Assembly (NCBI GenBank): GCA_023415495.1
Contig: JAEZKK010000018.1
Location: 124,001 to 188,000, forward strand
From: Bacteroidota bacterium
GTDB lineage: Bacteria; Bacteroidota; Bacteroidia; Bacteroidales; P3
DNA length: 64,000 nucleotides
Reading direction: 5' to 3'
Part shown: positions 43,831 to 53,361 of the stretch, in pieces
Layout of the letters: every line of letters starts with the position of its first letter
How positions within the stretch are numbered: position 1 is the first letter of the stretch
Position numbers and translations under genes: made by a program
The notes under the pieces: model-generated
The model's database searches: none
What the model saw: the letters and a program-made list of their open reading frames with translations, nothing else
What the model was told of the DNA's origin: nothing

Positions 43831-45615
43831 TCAATTTTTTCTATGATTATTATTCTTCCACCAAAAGAATGCTGAGTTTTGTTTTAGTTTATCTTGTTTT
43901 GTTTTTGCTGAATAGATTTTCTTTGCCTTATTCTTCCCCTGTTTTGGATTTAGAGAGATAATATCATACCCCGTATAATAGGTTTCTGTTGCAATAGTCA
44001 TAGGAGTAGGGGTGAAGTCCTGAACTTGTTCAAGCTTATAGCCAAGAGATTTTGTTTTTTGAGCAAGAGCTTCCATATCCTTTAGGCTACAAGAAGGATG
44101 TGAGGAAATAAAATAAGGAATTAATTGTTGTTTAAGATTATACTTCCTATTATAATTATCAAAGAGATTTTTAAGTTCAATAAATTGAGAAAAAGAAGGT
44201 TTACGCATTTGCATCAAAACATTATCCTCAGTATGCTCTGGAGCAACCTTAAGCCTTCCACTAATATGGTTTAAAAAGACTTGCTTAAAATATTCTTTGG
44301 AATAGTTCTTATCATTATTATCATTGATAAAAGGAATAAACATATCGTATCTTATTCCACTCCCAATAAAAGCTTTCTTGATATAAGGTAGTTTATTTAC
44401 TCTTTGATATAGGTCTAATAAAGGTTTATGACTAAAGTTAAGATTATTGCAAATCTTTGGATAAATACAAGAGGCTCTTGAACAGGTTTGACAGAGCTTC
44501 ATATCCCTTCCCCTCATCTTATACATGTTAGCAGAAGGTCCTCCAAGATCGGAAAGATAACCCTTGAAGTCTTCCATCTTAGAAACCTCTTCAATCTCTT
44601 TTAATATATTCTCCTCACTTCGCGAAATTATTTGTTTGCCTTGGTGAGCCACAATAGTACAAAAAGCACAACCTCCAAAACAACCTCTATGAATATTGAT
44701 AGAATGTTTAATCATTTCAAAAGCTGGGATATTCCCTCTTTTATCATATTTATAATGAGGTTTTCTTTCGTAAGGAAGAGAGAAACTATTATCTAAGTCA
44801 GTGCTTGAGAAATTGGGATCGAAAGGATTAATCAAAACAAATTTATCTCCATGTTTTTGTATTAGTCTTTGACCAATTATCTTATTCGAATTATTCTCAA
44901 TGATTTTTATTGAAACAGCTTGATTGAATTTATCTTCCAAACATTCTTCATAAGAGGGTAGGGTGATGATATCCTCATCCTTTTCTTTTATTTTTTCTAA
45001 TTGTTCTTGATTGATTACAAAAGCAGATTGAGGAATATCAAGGAATGAATCAAAGTTTTCTCCTTTATCAAGTTTCTTAGCAATCTCTAAAATTACTTTT
45101 TCTCCCATTCCATAGACTAAGATATCTGCCTTGCTATCTATAAGTATTGAAGGTTTAAGCATATCTGACCAATAATCATAGTGGGCATTCCTTCTCATAC
45201 TTGCTTCAATACCGCCAATAATAATTTTGCTCTCTGGATATAATTCTCTTAGAATATTAGAATATACAGTGGTTGCATAATCTGGTCTAAAGCCTGACTC
45301 TCCTCCTGGAGTATAAGCATCATCGCTACGAAGTCGTTTATTAGCTGTATAATGATTTACCATAGAGTCCATGCAGCCTGAGGTAATTCCGAAGAATAAT
45401 CTTGGAGAGCCTAATTTCTTAAAGTCCCTCAAGTCGTCCTTCCAATTGGGTTGGGCAATAATTGCAACCCTATAGCCTGCATTTTCAAGAGTCCTTGCAA
45501 TTACTGCATGACCAAAACCAGGGTGGTCGATATAGGCGTCACCACTAATAATGATAACATCTATCCAATCCCACCCTCGTTGTTTAACTTCTTTAAGTGT
45601 TGTAGGTAAAAACAA
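43831..45615 (-). CDS. YgiQ-family radical SAM protein
   Basis: 594 residues. Starts MFLPTTLKEVKQRGWDWIDVIIISGDAYIDHPGFGHAVIARTLE, the standard YgiQ beginning, which supports a TTG start codon here. The radical SAM motif is HRGCFGGCAFCT (Cx3Cx2C) near residue 320, with a C-terminal DUF3362-like region (VQDFTPTPMTIATETYYTG). The biochemical role is unknown. The TTG follows the hutH stop with no gap and in the same frame. Confidence 0.93.
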   Translation of the reverse strand: MFLPTTLKEVKQRGWDWIDVIIISGDAYIDHPGFGHAVIARTLENAGYRVAIIAQPNWKDDLRDFKKLGSPRLFFGITSGCMDSMVNHYTANKRLRSDDAYTPGGESGFRPDYATTVYSNILRELYPESKIIIGGIEASMRRNAHYDYWSDMLKPSILIDSKADILVYGMGEKVILEIAKKLDKGENFDSFLDIPQSAFVINQEQLEKIKEKDEDIITLPSYEECLEDKFNQAVSIKIIENNSNKIIGQRLIQKHGDKFVLINPFDPNFSSTDLDNSFSLPYERKPHYKYDKRGNIPAFEMIKHSINIHRGCFGGCAFCTIVAHQGKQIISRSEENILKEIEEVSKMEDFKGYLSDLGGPSANMYKMRGRDMKLCQTCSRASCIYPKICNNLNFSHKPLLDLYQRVNKLPYIKKAFIGSGIRYDMFIPFINDNNDKNYSKEYFKQVFLNHISGRLKVAPEHTEDNVLMQMRKPSFSQFIELKNLFDNYNRKYNLKQQLIPYFISSHPSCSLKDMEALAQKTKSLGYKLEQVQDFTPTPMTIATETYYTGYDIISLNPKQGKNKAKKIYSAKTKQDKLKQNSAFFWWKNNNHRKN

Positions 45616-47118
45616 TTATAATTCTATTTTATATTTTTGCAAGAAATCAACCGATTTATGCATAAGTGTAAACATAATCTCGTCATCACCAACGAAGTTT
45701 ACATCCTTTCTAAAGTCTTGAACGAATTTCTCAATTATTGGAGAAGATTTTAAACCAGTCTTTTCTTTTCTAAAGTCAAAAGCTTGGGCAGCGTTGAATA
45801 ATTCAATTGCAAGAACTCTTTCTGTATTATTAATAACTCTATATAGTTTTGTAGCAGCATTTGAACCAAATGATACATGGTCTTCTTGTCCTTGAGAAGA
45901 ATCAATAGTATCAACAGAGGCAGGAGTACATAATTGTTTTGATTGAGAAACAATTGAAGCTTGTGTGTATTGAGGTATCATAAATCCTGAATTAAGCCCT
46001 GGGTTAGCTACAAGGAATGATGGTAAGCCTCTTTTGCCTGCAATTAATTGATAAGTTCTTCTTTCAGAAATTGAACCAAGCTCAGCAATAGCTATTGCAA
46101 GAAAATCTAAATTAATTGCAAGGGGTTGTCCGTGGAAATTACCTGCAGATATTACTAAATCCTCATCAGGGAATATAGTTGGATTATCAGTAGCTGAATT
46201 AATCTCTGTTGTAATAACAGAAGCCACCCAGTTTATTGCATCCTTTGAAGCTCCATGAACCTGAGGAACGCAACGGAAAGAATAAGGGTCTTGAACATGT
46301 TCTTTGTATTGTTCAACAATTTGACTCCCGTTTAATAATTCTCTTAATCTTCTTGCTGTTTCGATTTGTCCTGCATGAGGTCTAACTTGATGAACATTAT
46401 CGGTAAAAGGTTCTTTCCTTCCATCAAAGCCCTCTAAAGATACAGTCATAATCATATCAGCAAGAGAGGATAGTTTGAATGATTTAAGTATTGACCAAAC
46501 TGCGTAAGAAACCATAAATTGTGTGCCATTCAATAAAGCAAGACCTTCTTTAGATTGTAATTCAATAGCATCCCAATTAAATTTCTCATTGATTTTAGAA
46601 GCTGGCATTTTTTCTCCCTTATAATATACCTCACCAAGGTTTAATAATGGAAGGCACATATGAGCCAAAGGAGCTAAATCGCCAGAAGCTCCAAGAGAAC
46701 CTTGTTGGTAAACTACAGGATAAACCTCATTATTATAGAAATCTATTAATCTGTTTATTGTCTTAAGCTGAACCCCTGAATTACCATAAGAAAGAGATTG
46801 AATCTTAGTTAAAAGCATAATCTTAACTATTTCTGAAGGAACTTCTTCTCCCATTCCACATGCATGACTCATTACAAGATTCTTTTGTAATTGAGATAAT
46901 TCCCCCTTTGAGATAGAGATATTACAAAGAGAACCAAAACCTGTTGTTATTCCATATATAGGTTCTTTTTGACTCTCCATTTTCTTATCTAAATACTCTC
47001 TGCATTTAATTACGCGAGCAATTGCATCTTGAGATAATTCAAGCTTTGTGTCGCTATTTAATATTTTTTCTACTTGTTTTAATGTAATTTTTTCAGCACT
47101 AATTTTATGTATGCTCAT
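45616..47118 (-). CDS. hutH: Histidine ammonia-lyase
   Basis: 500 residues, the family length. The self-forming MIO cofactor motif is GSLGASGDLAPLAHM. Other conserved strings include GITTGFGSL, NGTQFM, DNPTIFPDEDLVISAGNFHGQP and SQGQEDHVSFG. It removes ammonia from histidine to give urocanate, the first step of histidine breakdown. No hutU, hutI or ftcD is in the window. A TATCTTTG box lies 39 bp upstream. Confidence 0.96.
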   Translation of the reverse strand: MSIHKISAEKITLKQVEKILNSDTKLELSQDAIARVIKCREYLDKKMESQKEPIYGITTGFGSLCNISISKGELSQLQKNLVMSHACGMGEEVPSEIVKIMLLTKIQSLSYGNSGVQLKTINRLIDFYNNEVYPVVYQQGSLGASGDLAPLAHMCLPLLNLGEVYYKGEKMPASKINEKFNWDAIELQSKEGLALLNGTQFMVSYAVWSILKSFKLSSLADMIMTVSLEGFDGRKEPFTDNVHQVRPHAGQIETARRLRELLNGSQIVEQYKEHVQDPYSFRCVPQVHGASKDAINWVASVITTEINSATDNPTIFPDEDLVISAGNFHGQPLAINLDFLAIAIAELGSISERRTYQLIAGKRGLPSFLVANPGLNSGFMIPQYTQASIVSQSKQLCTPASVDTIDSSQGQEDHVSFGSNAATKLYRVINNTERVLAIELFNAAQAFDFRKEKTGLKSSPIIEKFVQDFRKDVNFVGDDEIMFTLMHKSVDFLQKYKIEL

Positions 47119-47156
47119 AATATATAATTGTTTATTTGTTTATTTTAAATGGTTGG

Positions 47157-47164
47157 CAAAGATA
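47157..47164 (-). promoter_or_regulatory. -7 box for hutH-ygiQ
   Basis: CAAAGATA reads TATCTTTG on the minus strand, 39 bp before the hutH ATG, and just short of the ruvB stop. Confidence 0.55.
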
Positions 47165-47168
47165 GGAA

Positions 47169-48200
47169 TTATTCTCCAAATAGGTCTGCCATTCCTTGTT
47201 TTAAATACTTTTTCCCAAGATGTTGATAAGCAAGTGGCGTGGCTTCTCTTCCTCTTGAAGTTCGCATTAAAAAACCTTCTTGAATTAGAAATGGTTCATA
47301 TACTTCTTCAATTGTGCCAGAATCCTCCCCAACAGCAGTTGAAATGGTTGTAATCCCAACAGGTCCTCCCTTGAATTTATCAATTATTGCTGAAAGGATT
47401 CTATTATCCATTTCATCCAATCCGTTCTTATCCACATTCAAAGCTTTCAATGCCATTTGTGCAATTTCTAAGGTAATTACCCCATCTCCTTTGATTTGTG
47501 CAAAGTCTCTAACTCTTCTTAATAATAGATTTGCAATTCTTGGAGTGCCTCTACTTCTTCTTGCTATCTCAAAGGATGCATCTTCATTAATTGGAGTTTT
47601 TAGAATAGCACTTGAACGCTCAATAATACTTTTTAGAGTTTCATGATTATAGTATTGAAGACGGCAAGTTATCCCAAACCTCGAACGAAGAGGAGCAGTT
47701 AAAAGTCCAGAACGAGTTGTTGCTCCAATAAGGGTAAAAGGATTAAGAGCAATTTGAACACTCCTTGCATTAGGTCCTGTTTCAATAAGTATATCAATTT
47801 TATAATCTTCCATTGCTGAATAAAGATATTCTTCAACAATAGGACTTAGTCTATGTATTTCATCAATAAATAATACGTCATTCTCTTCAAGATTTGTAAG
47901 AATCCCTGCTAATTCCCCTGGTTTATCCAAAACTGGACCCGAACTTATCTTTAGATTTACCCCCAATTCGTTTGAAATTATATGTGAAAGAGTAGTTTTA
48001 CCTAATCCTGGAGGTCCGTGCAAAAGAACATGGTCCAAACTTTCTTCTCTTTCTTTGGCAGCTTGAACAAAGATTTTTAAGTTCTCAATAATTTGAGGTT
48101 GCCCCGCAAAACTCTCAAACTCAGATGGTCTTAAGGCTCTTTCAAAGTCTTTTTCTTTATTATTTAGTCTTGTTATATTAGGGTCTAAATTTTCGTTCAT
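47169..48200 (-). CDS. ruvB: Holliday junction branch-migration ATPase RuvB
   Basis: 343 residues. LRPSEFESFAGQPQIIENL, Walker A GPPGLGKTTL, Walker B FIDEIHRL, sensor ATTRSGLLTAPLRSRFG and the winged-helix tail GVTTI-like and IQEGFLMRTSRGREAT match RuvB end to end. With RuvA and RuvC it moves Holliday junctions. It is divergent from the universal stress protein gene. Confidence 0.97.
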   Translation of the reverse strand: MNENLDPNITRLNNKEKDFERALRPSEFESFAGQPQIIENLKIFVQAAKEREESLDHVLLHGPPGLGKTTLSHIISNELGVNLKISSGPVLDKPGELAGILTNLEENDVLFIDEIHRLSPIVEEYLYSAMEDYKIDILIETGPNARSVQIALNPFTLIGATTRSGLLTAPLRSRFGITCRLQYYNHETLKSIIERSSAILKTPINEDASFEIARRSRGTPRIANLLLRRVRDFAQIKGDGVITLEIAQMALKALNVDKNGLDEMDNRILSAIIDKFKGGPVGITTISTAVGEDSGTIEEVYEPFLIQEGFLMRTSRGREATPLAYQHLGKKYLKQGMADLFGE

Positions 48201-48219
48201 AATTAATTATATAAAAAGA

Positions 48220-48251
48220 TTTGGCTTGATTTAGTTTTATTTATATATTTG
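48220..48251 (+). promoter_or_regulatory. Promoter of the universal stress protein gene
   Basis: TTTG at 48220-48223 and TATATTTG at 48244-48251 are 20 bp apart. The leader to the ATG at 48358 would be about 100 nt. Confidence 0.65.
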
Positions 48252-48290
48252 CCAAGAATATCTGGTATCGTCAAACCAATAAATTAGTTG

Positions 48291-48298
48291 CAAAAATA
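48291..48298 (-). promoter_or_regulatory. -7 box for ruvB
   Basis: CAAAAATA reads TATTTTTG on the minus strand. It lies to the right of the plus-strand promoter at 48220-48251, so the two divergent transcripts would overlap at their 5' ends. Confidence 0.5.
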
Positions 48299-48357
48299 CT
48301 AATATATTGAACCATTACCAAGTATTTTTGTTATACTTATAAATAATATTAAGCGTT

Positions 48358-49179
48358 ATGATGTCACAAATTATCGTAGGAGTAGATTTCTCCAATTCGT
48401 CTTTAACTGCTCTTAGATTAGCTATTGACGTTGCAAATAGAACAGGAGCAAATGTTTTAATTGCTTGGGTTAAGACAAAAGATATTAATGTAGAGGACGC
48501 TCAAGAAGCATTACAACATATTGTCAATGAAAATGAGAAAAAACTTAATGGCAAAAAATTAAGTTATGAGATACTTGAAGGAAGAGTTTATCAAGCTTTT
48601 ACTTCTCTTGCAAAAAGAGACAACCCAGACTTAATTGTTATAGGAGCTCATGGAGATGGAGGATATGATGATAAATATGCAGGGCAAAATACTTATAAGA
48701 TAGCTGCTGAGATAAATTATCCAGTCCTTACAGTAAGAGAAACCTTTAATTTCGATAAACATTTGGAAAGAATTATTCTTCCTATTGATTCCTCAAGAGA
48801 TACTCGACAAAAGGTGCCTTGGACAATTGAGTTTGCAAAGATGTTTCCATTATCTACAATCTGTGTGTTAGGAGTTCAAACTACTAATGTAAAAACAGTT
48901 AGAGATGAGGTTGTAGGTTATGTTAGAAGTGTAGAATCATTCTTAAAGGAACATAATATGAAGTATACTACATCTTATGTTGATGCTGATAATGTTACTA
49001 CAGCTACCTTGGATTATGCAAAATCAATTGATGCTGACCTTATTGTTATTATGACTGAGCAAGAAAAAACTATTTCAAATTTCTTCTTCCTTGGACCTTA
49101 TGCTCAACAAATGCTTAATCTTTCTCCATTCCCAGTTTTAACTGTTCCTCCAACTCAATTACATGGAGCAGCAAGATAG
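48358..49179 (+). CDS. Universal stress protein, two UspA domains
   Basis: 273 residues. Domain 1 starts IIVGVDFSNSSLTALRLAIDVA and has DLIVIGAHGDGGYDD; domain 2 starts RIILPIDSSRDTRQKVPWTIEFAK and has DLIVIMTEQE. The glycine loop for ATP (G-2x-G-9x-G-S/T) is not complete in either domain. Two ATGs are adjacent (48358 and 48361). It ends 13 bp before the SPOR-like gene. Confidence 0.9.
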   Translation: MMSQIIVGVDFSNSSLTALRLAIDVANRTGANVLIAWVKTKDINVEDAQEALQHIVNENEKKLNGKKLSYEILEGRVYQAFTSLAKRDNPDLIVIGAHGDGGYDDKYAGQNTYKIAAEINYPVLTVRETFNFDKHLERIILPIDSSRDTRQKVPWTIEFAKMFPLSTICVLGVQTTNVKTVRDEVVGYVRSVESFLKEHNMKYTTSYVDADNVTTATLDYAKSIDADLIVIMTEQEKTISNFFFLGPYAQQMLNLSPFPVLTVPPTQLHGAAR

Positions 49180-49192
49180 AAGAAGAGGGTTC

Positions 49193-49642
49193 ATGAAGAG
49201 AGTATTTTTGATTTTTTTATTTATTGGCTTATTCTTTATTAAGTCAAATGCTCAAGTTGAGGTTATAGCAGACGGAAGATTGCAGACAATACTTGAACAA
49301 CATATTGTATATAACGAAATTTCCAGAACCGTTCCTGGTTATAGAATAAGGATAGGTGTTTTTAATGGTGCAGGCTCAAAGCAAAAAGCATTTGCACTAA
49401 GAGATGAACTTATTACTAATTTTCCCGACTTCAGAAGCTATGTGTTTTTTGAAGACCCTAATTTTACAGTTAAATGTGGAGACTATCTAACTAAATTAGA
49501 TGCTTATTCTGCATTTATTAAAATAAAAGGAGTTTACTCAAATTCTTCGATAATTAGAGATGATGTAAATCTGCCTGTACTTTCTCAGGAAGATTTAGTC
49601 TTGCCCGAATATTTCGAAGAAGATAGAGGAGATGGATTTTAA
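49193..49642 (+). CDS. Exported SPOR-domain-like protein
   Basis: The ATG at 49193 starts a signal peptide (MKRVFLIFLFIGLFFIKSNAQ); an upstream in-frame start at 49163 lies within the stress protein gene. 149 residues. The segment PGYRIRIGVFNGAGSKQKAFALRDELITNFPDFRSYVFFEDPNFTVKCGDYLTKLDAY follows the SPOR beta-alpha-beta pattern of peptidoglycan-binding septal proteins. It lies in one cluster with usp and the M20 dipeptidase. Confidence 0.8.
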   Translation: MKRVFLIFLFIGLFFIKSNAQVEVIADGRLQTILEQHIVYNEISRTVPGYRIRIGVFNGAGSKQKAFALRDELITNFPDFRSYVFFEDPNFTVKCGDYLTKLDAYSAFIKIKGVYSNSSIIRDDVNLPVLSQEDLVLPEYFEEDRGDGF

Positions 49643-49675
49643 GAACGATTAAATAACAAAAATATAAATTGAATT

Positions 49676-51037
49676 ATGGTAAGTATTAAAGATTACATTG
49701 AACAAAACAAAGACAGATTTTTAAAAGAATTATTTGAACTTATAAGAATTCCATCAATTTCTTCAATAGAAGCACATAAACCTGATATGCTTAGATGTGC
49801 AGAATATTGGAAGAAATTGATAATGGAAGCAGGTGCTGACAAATGTGAAATAATGCCAACTGCGGGTAATCCTGTGGTTTATGCAGAAAAGATAATAGAC
49901 CCAAAGCTTAAAACAGTTATGGTTTATGGTCATTATGATGTTATGCCAGTTGACCCTATTGAATTATGGAAGAGCAAACCATTTGAGCCCGAAATAAGAG
50001 ATGGAAAGATATGGGCAAGAGGTGCTGATGATGATAAGGGACAGGCATTTATGCATGCTAAAGCTTTTGAGTATCTTGTTAAGACTAATCAATTAGCTTG
50101 CAATGTTAAGTTTATGTTAGAGGGAGAGGAAGAAATTGGTTCTCCAAGTCTATATCAATTCTGTGAAGATAATAAGGAAATGTTAAAGGCTGATATTATT
50201 CTTGTATCTGATACAAGTATGATAGCTGAAGATGTTCCTTCAATTACTACAGGTCTAAGAGGTTTAGGTTATGTTGAAGTTAAGGTTACTGGTCCTAATA
50301 GAGATCTTCACTCAGGTCTTTATGGTGGTGCTGTTGCTAATCCTATCAATATTCTTTGCCAAATGATATCTAAGCTAACTGATGATAGAAACTATATATT
50401 AGTTAAGGATTTCTATAAAGAAGTTGTAAATATATCTTCTGAGGAAAGAGCATTAATGGCAGAGGCTCCTTTTGATGAAAAAGCTTATAAGGCAGAATTG
50501 GATATTGAAGAATTGCACGGAGAAGAAGGTTTCTCTACAATTGAAAGAGTAGGTATCCGCCCTTCTTTAGATATTTGTGGAATTTGGGGTGGATATACAG
50601 GAGAAGGTGCAAAAACAGTTATTCCTTCAACTGCTTATGCAAAGATTTCTTTCCGTTTAGTTCCAGACCAAGACTATAATGTAATTACAGAACGTTTTGC
50701 AGAACATTTCAAGAGTCTTGCCCCAAAGAGTGTTAAGGTTGAAGTTACTCCTCTTCATGGCGGTTATGCTTATGTGTCTCCAATCGATATGCCAGCATAT
50801 AAGGCAGCTGAAAAAGCATATCAAAAAACTTATGGAAAAAGACCAATCCCAACTCGTTCAGGGGGCTCTATTCCAATTATAGCTGGATTTGAAAGAATCC
50901 TTGGAATAAAATCAATACTTATGGGCTTTGGCTTAGGTTCTGATGCAATTCACTCACCAAACGAAAACTATCCATTAGTTCAATTCTTTAAAGGAATAGA
51001 AACAATACCTTCATTCTACGAAGAATTTTCAAAATAA
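49676..51037 (+). CDS. M20-family dipeptidase
   Basis: 453 residues. Metal-binding motifs are in order: VYGHYDVMPVDP, WARGADDDKGQ, EGEEEIGSPSL with the catalytic Glu pair, DTSM, and the dimerisation-domain segment GPNRDLHSGLYGGAVANP. Near the end, GFGLGSDAIHSPNENYP supplies the last histidine. It is a cytosolic zinc di- or aminopeptidase of the M20 CNDP/PepV-like group. A terminator follows. Confidence 0.93.
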   Translation: MVSIKDYIEQNKDRFLKELFELIRIPSISSIEAHKPDMLRCAEYWKKLIMEAGADKCEIMPTAGNPVVYAEKIIDPKLKTVMVYGHYDVMPVDPIELWKSKPFEPEIRDGKIWARGADDDKGQAFMHAKAFEYLVKTNQLACNVKFMLEGEEEIGSPSLYQFCEDNKEMLKADIILVSDTSMIAEDVPSITTGLRGLGYVEVKVTGPNRDLHSGLYGGAVANPINILCQMISKLTDDRNYILVKDFYKEVVNISSEERALMAEAPFDEKAYKAELDIEELHGEEGFSTIERVGIRPSLDICGIWGGYTGEGAKTVIPSTAYAKISFRLVPDQDYNVITERFAEHFKSLAPKSVKVEVTPLHGGYAYVSPIDMPAYKAAEKAYQKTYGKRPIPTRSGGSIPIIAGFERILGIKSILMGFGLGSDAIHSPNENYPLVQFFKGIETIPSFYEEFSK

Positions 51038-51061
51038 AGTTTAGTGTAAAATAAAAAATAC

Positions 51062-51090
51062 AAAGCAGGATTATTTTAGTCCTGCTTTTT
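51062..51090. terminator. Bidirectional terminator after the dipeptidase
   Basis: AAAGCAGGA (51062-51070) pairs with TCCTGCTTT (51080-51088) followed by T residues, between convergent genes. Confidence 0.8.
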
Positions 51091-53141
51091 TATTCTCCTC
51101 CATTCTCCAAATACCAAATTGCATCATTCTTTAATACTTCTTCAAGTGGTTTATTTGTTTGCTTAGCTTTAGTCTTTATTGATTCAAACCATGAAGTATT
51201 GCTTTTTATCTTCTCAATAGTAATATTTACCCTGTCTTCAAAACTTAAAGTGGTTAAAGAATACATAGTAAGGGTTTCTCCATAATTTAAAATATTACTA
51301 ATAGAAAGACTTGAAGCAATAATGTTTTTACCTGTTATTTGAAAAACACTACTATTATGTCCTTTTACAAAAGAAAGTGAGAGGTTAATAGTCTTGAAAT
51401 TTCCAATTGAATAAATAGGTTGGTTATTAATATATATTGTATCATCTGGATTTTGGGTTGCAATTATAAGATTAAACTCTTTGAAAGTGCTACGATATAA
51501 TACTATTATGGTATCACAAAGAATTTCATTTTGATTTTCACTCAATGCCTCTCCTTTAAGCCCTGCAAAATACATAATAGCATCACTTGACTTTGTAGCT
51601 TGCTTAGAGAAACAAACCCAAACTCTTTCCTCGGTTTTGTTTTTTTGAACAAAGTCCACATAGCTATCCATTATATTATATTCCTTGCCAACTTGCTTAA
51701 TCAAAAAATCCTTCCAAGTAAAATATTGACCTATTACCCATTTCCCCAAACTTGATGTTGTTAGGTTAGCTTGTTCAAAGCAAATAGGGGTGTGGGCTGT
51801 AAGATTTGGTATAACTTCTTTTTCAAAAGCAAAATCAACCATTTCAAAACGAAACTCCGAAAGCTCCAAATCCTGAGCAATTGCCCTATTAGTCGTTTGA
51901 GTAATAATACTAACCCAGAACAAACCTAAGCAAGCAAGTATTTGAAAGACCTGCCTTGTGATTTTAGAAAAAGATAATAAATTCAAAAGAGCAAATAAAA
52001 CCATCAATATGCTTAAAGTATAACCAAAGAAAGAGAAAAATGTAGGAACATAGCTATGCCAGTTTTGTAAATAGTAGCGAGAAGAGAAAGAAATAATCAT
52101 AAGTGGGATATAGACCAAACAAATCCCAAGAATAAACCCCCAAAGAAGATGAATATACTTTATTGTTTTGTATTTATTCATTGCATAATAAGCCAAAACC
52201 ATAATAATTAAGCCTTGCACATAAACAATTAAATCTAAACTAAATATTTTAAAGACACCATCAATATTCGTATTGCGATAAAGCAGTAAATTATTATAGT
52301 CATAAAAGTTCTGCACAGGGAAAGCCAGTTTGCTCATTAAGGTAGCGGTCTTTAATACACCCCATGGAGTGATATTTTCCGAAACACTTGCTCCAATATA
52401 TTGTGGAGGGAAAAACTGTTGAAATGTAAAATAAGTAATCAAATATACTGTGCCTCCAATGAAAAATGGGATAAGATCTTTTATTGTCTTAATATAGTTT
52501 GCCTTTGTTTTAATATTAAAGAGATTATTTTTCCAAATAGCAATCATTAAGAAAACCAAGTAATACATAAGAAAAGCCTCATAGAATAAAGTGGCAATAA
52601 ACATTAGTATTGCAGAGAGAATAAGTATATATTTCTTGTTTTTCTCATAAAACGATAAAAAAACATGAAAAGAAATCAAAAGGAAGCAAAAACCAAGAGT
52701 AAAGAAGAAAGGATATGCAGTTGTGCTGGAGTGAAAGGCCGCAATCTGAAAAGAAGAGGCTAATAAAACAGCTGAAAAAAGAGTAATCGAATCATTATTA
52801 AATACCCTTTGGATTAATCTTGAGAATAAAATAAAGCTACTTGCAATAGGGAGGATGTAACACAAATCAAAATATATGGGATTATCAATTAGGTGAGGCA
52901 CTAACAGGAAATAACGCATAAAAAGAAAAAAGAATCTTCCATGAGAAAAAGCAGTATTTCTTATAATCTCATGCAGGTTATCTTTACCTAATTCAATATA
53001 AAAATCAATATCATCTCCAACAGTAAATCCAATCTTGGTAAGAGGGTAGAAGGTTATAAGATAAATCAAAAACAAAAGAAAGTAAACGGTAAATCTTTCT
53101 TGATTAAAACATGTCTTATCAATTTTCATATTTTTTCCCAT
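51090..53141 (-). CDS. Large polytopic membrane protein, GT-C/GtrII-like
   Basis: About 683 residues from ATG 53141 (ATG 53129 is also possible; a TTG at 53162 is unlikely). Ten or more hydrophobic helices fill residues 15-400, beginning VYFLLFLIYLITFYPLTKIGFTVGDDIDFYIELG, where the acidic pair after the first helix resembles the catalytic loop of GT-C glycosyltransferases. A soluble C-terminal domain of about 230 residues follows. A lipid-linked sugar transfer at the outer face of the membrane is a reasonable inference, not proven. Confidence 0.65.
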   Translation of the reverse strand: MGKNMKIDKTCFNQERFTVYFLLFLIYLITFYPLTKIGFTVGDDIDFYIELGKDNLHEIIRNTAFSHGRFFFLFMRYFLLVPHLIDNPIYFDLCYILPIASSFILFSRLIQRVFNNDSITLFSAVLLASSFQIAAFHSSTTAYPFFFTLGFCFLLISFHVFLSFYEKNKKYILILSAILMFIATLFYEAFLMYYLVFLMIAIWKNNLFNIKTKANYIKTIKDLIPFFIGGTVYLITYFTFQQFFPPQYIGASVSENITPWGVLKTATLMSKLAFPVQNFYDYNNLLLYRNTNIDGVFKIFSLDLIVYVQGLIIMVLAYYAMNKYKTIKYIHLLWGFILGICLVYIPLMIISFSSRYYLQNWHSYVPTFFSFFGYTLSILMVLFALLNLLSFSKITRQVFQILACLGLFWVSIITQTTNRAIAQDLELSEFRFEMVDFAFEKEVIPNLTAHTPICFEQANLTTSSLGKWVIGQYFTWKDFLIKQVGKEYNIMDSYVDFVQKNKTEERVWVCFSKQATKSSDAIMYFAGLKGEALSENQNEILCDTIIVLYRSTFKEFNLIIATQNPDDTIYINNQPIYSIGNFKTINLSLSFVKGHNSSVFQITGKNIIASSLSISNILNYGETLTMYSLTTLSFEDRVNITIEKIKSNTSWFESIKTKAKQTNKPLEEVLKNDAIWYLENGGE

Positions 53142-53242
53142 ATAAAGAATAATAATCAGCAAAGTTAAGTCTTTTATATGAAATAACTTTTAAAACAGGA
53201 ATAAATCGAGATTAAAAATATAAACAATCGAATTTATTTTAT

Positions 53243-53250
53243 TATATTTG
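53243..53250 (+). promoter_or_regulatory. -7 box for the first 53-kb T9SS cargo gene
   Basis: TATATTTG matches TAnnTTTG, 111 bp before the ATG at 53362, so the leader is about 100 nt. Confidence 0.55.
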
Positions 53251-53361
53251 CAAAGTTTAAGTTCTTAATCTGTAATATTCATATTTTCAAAAAAAATGCT
53301 TTTAGAGATTACAATATAGCTTAAAGAATTGTTGTTAATAAAGATTAAATCATAAAAACAC

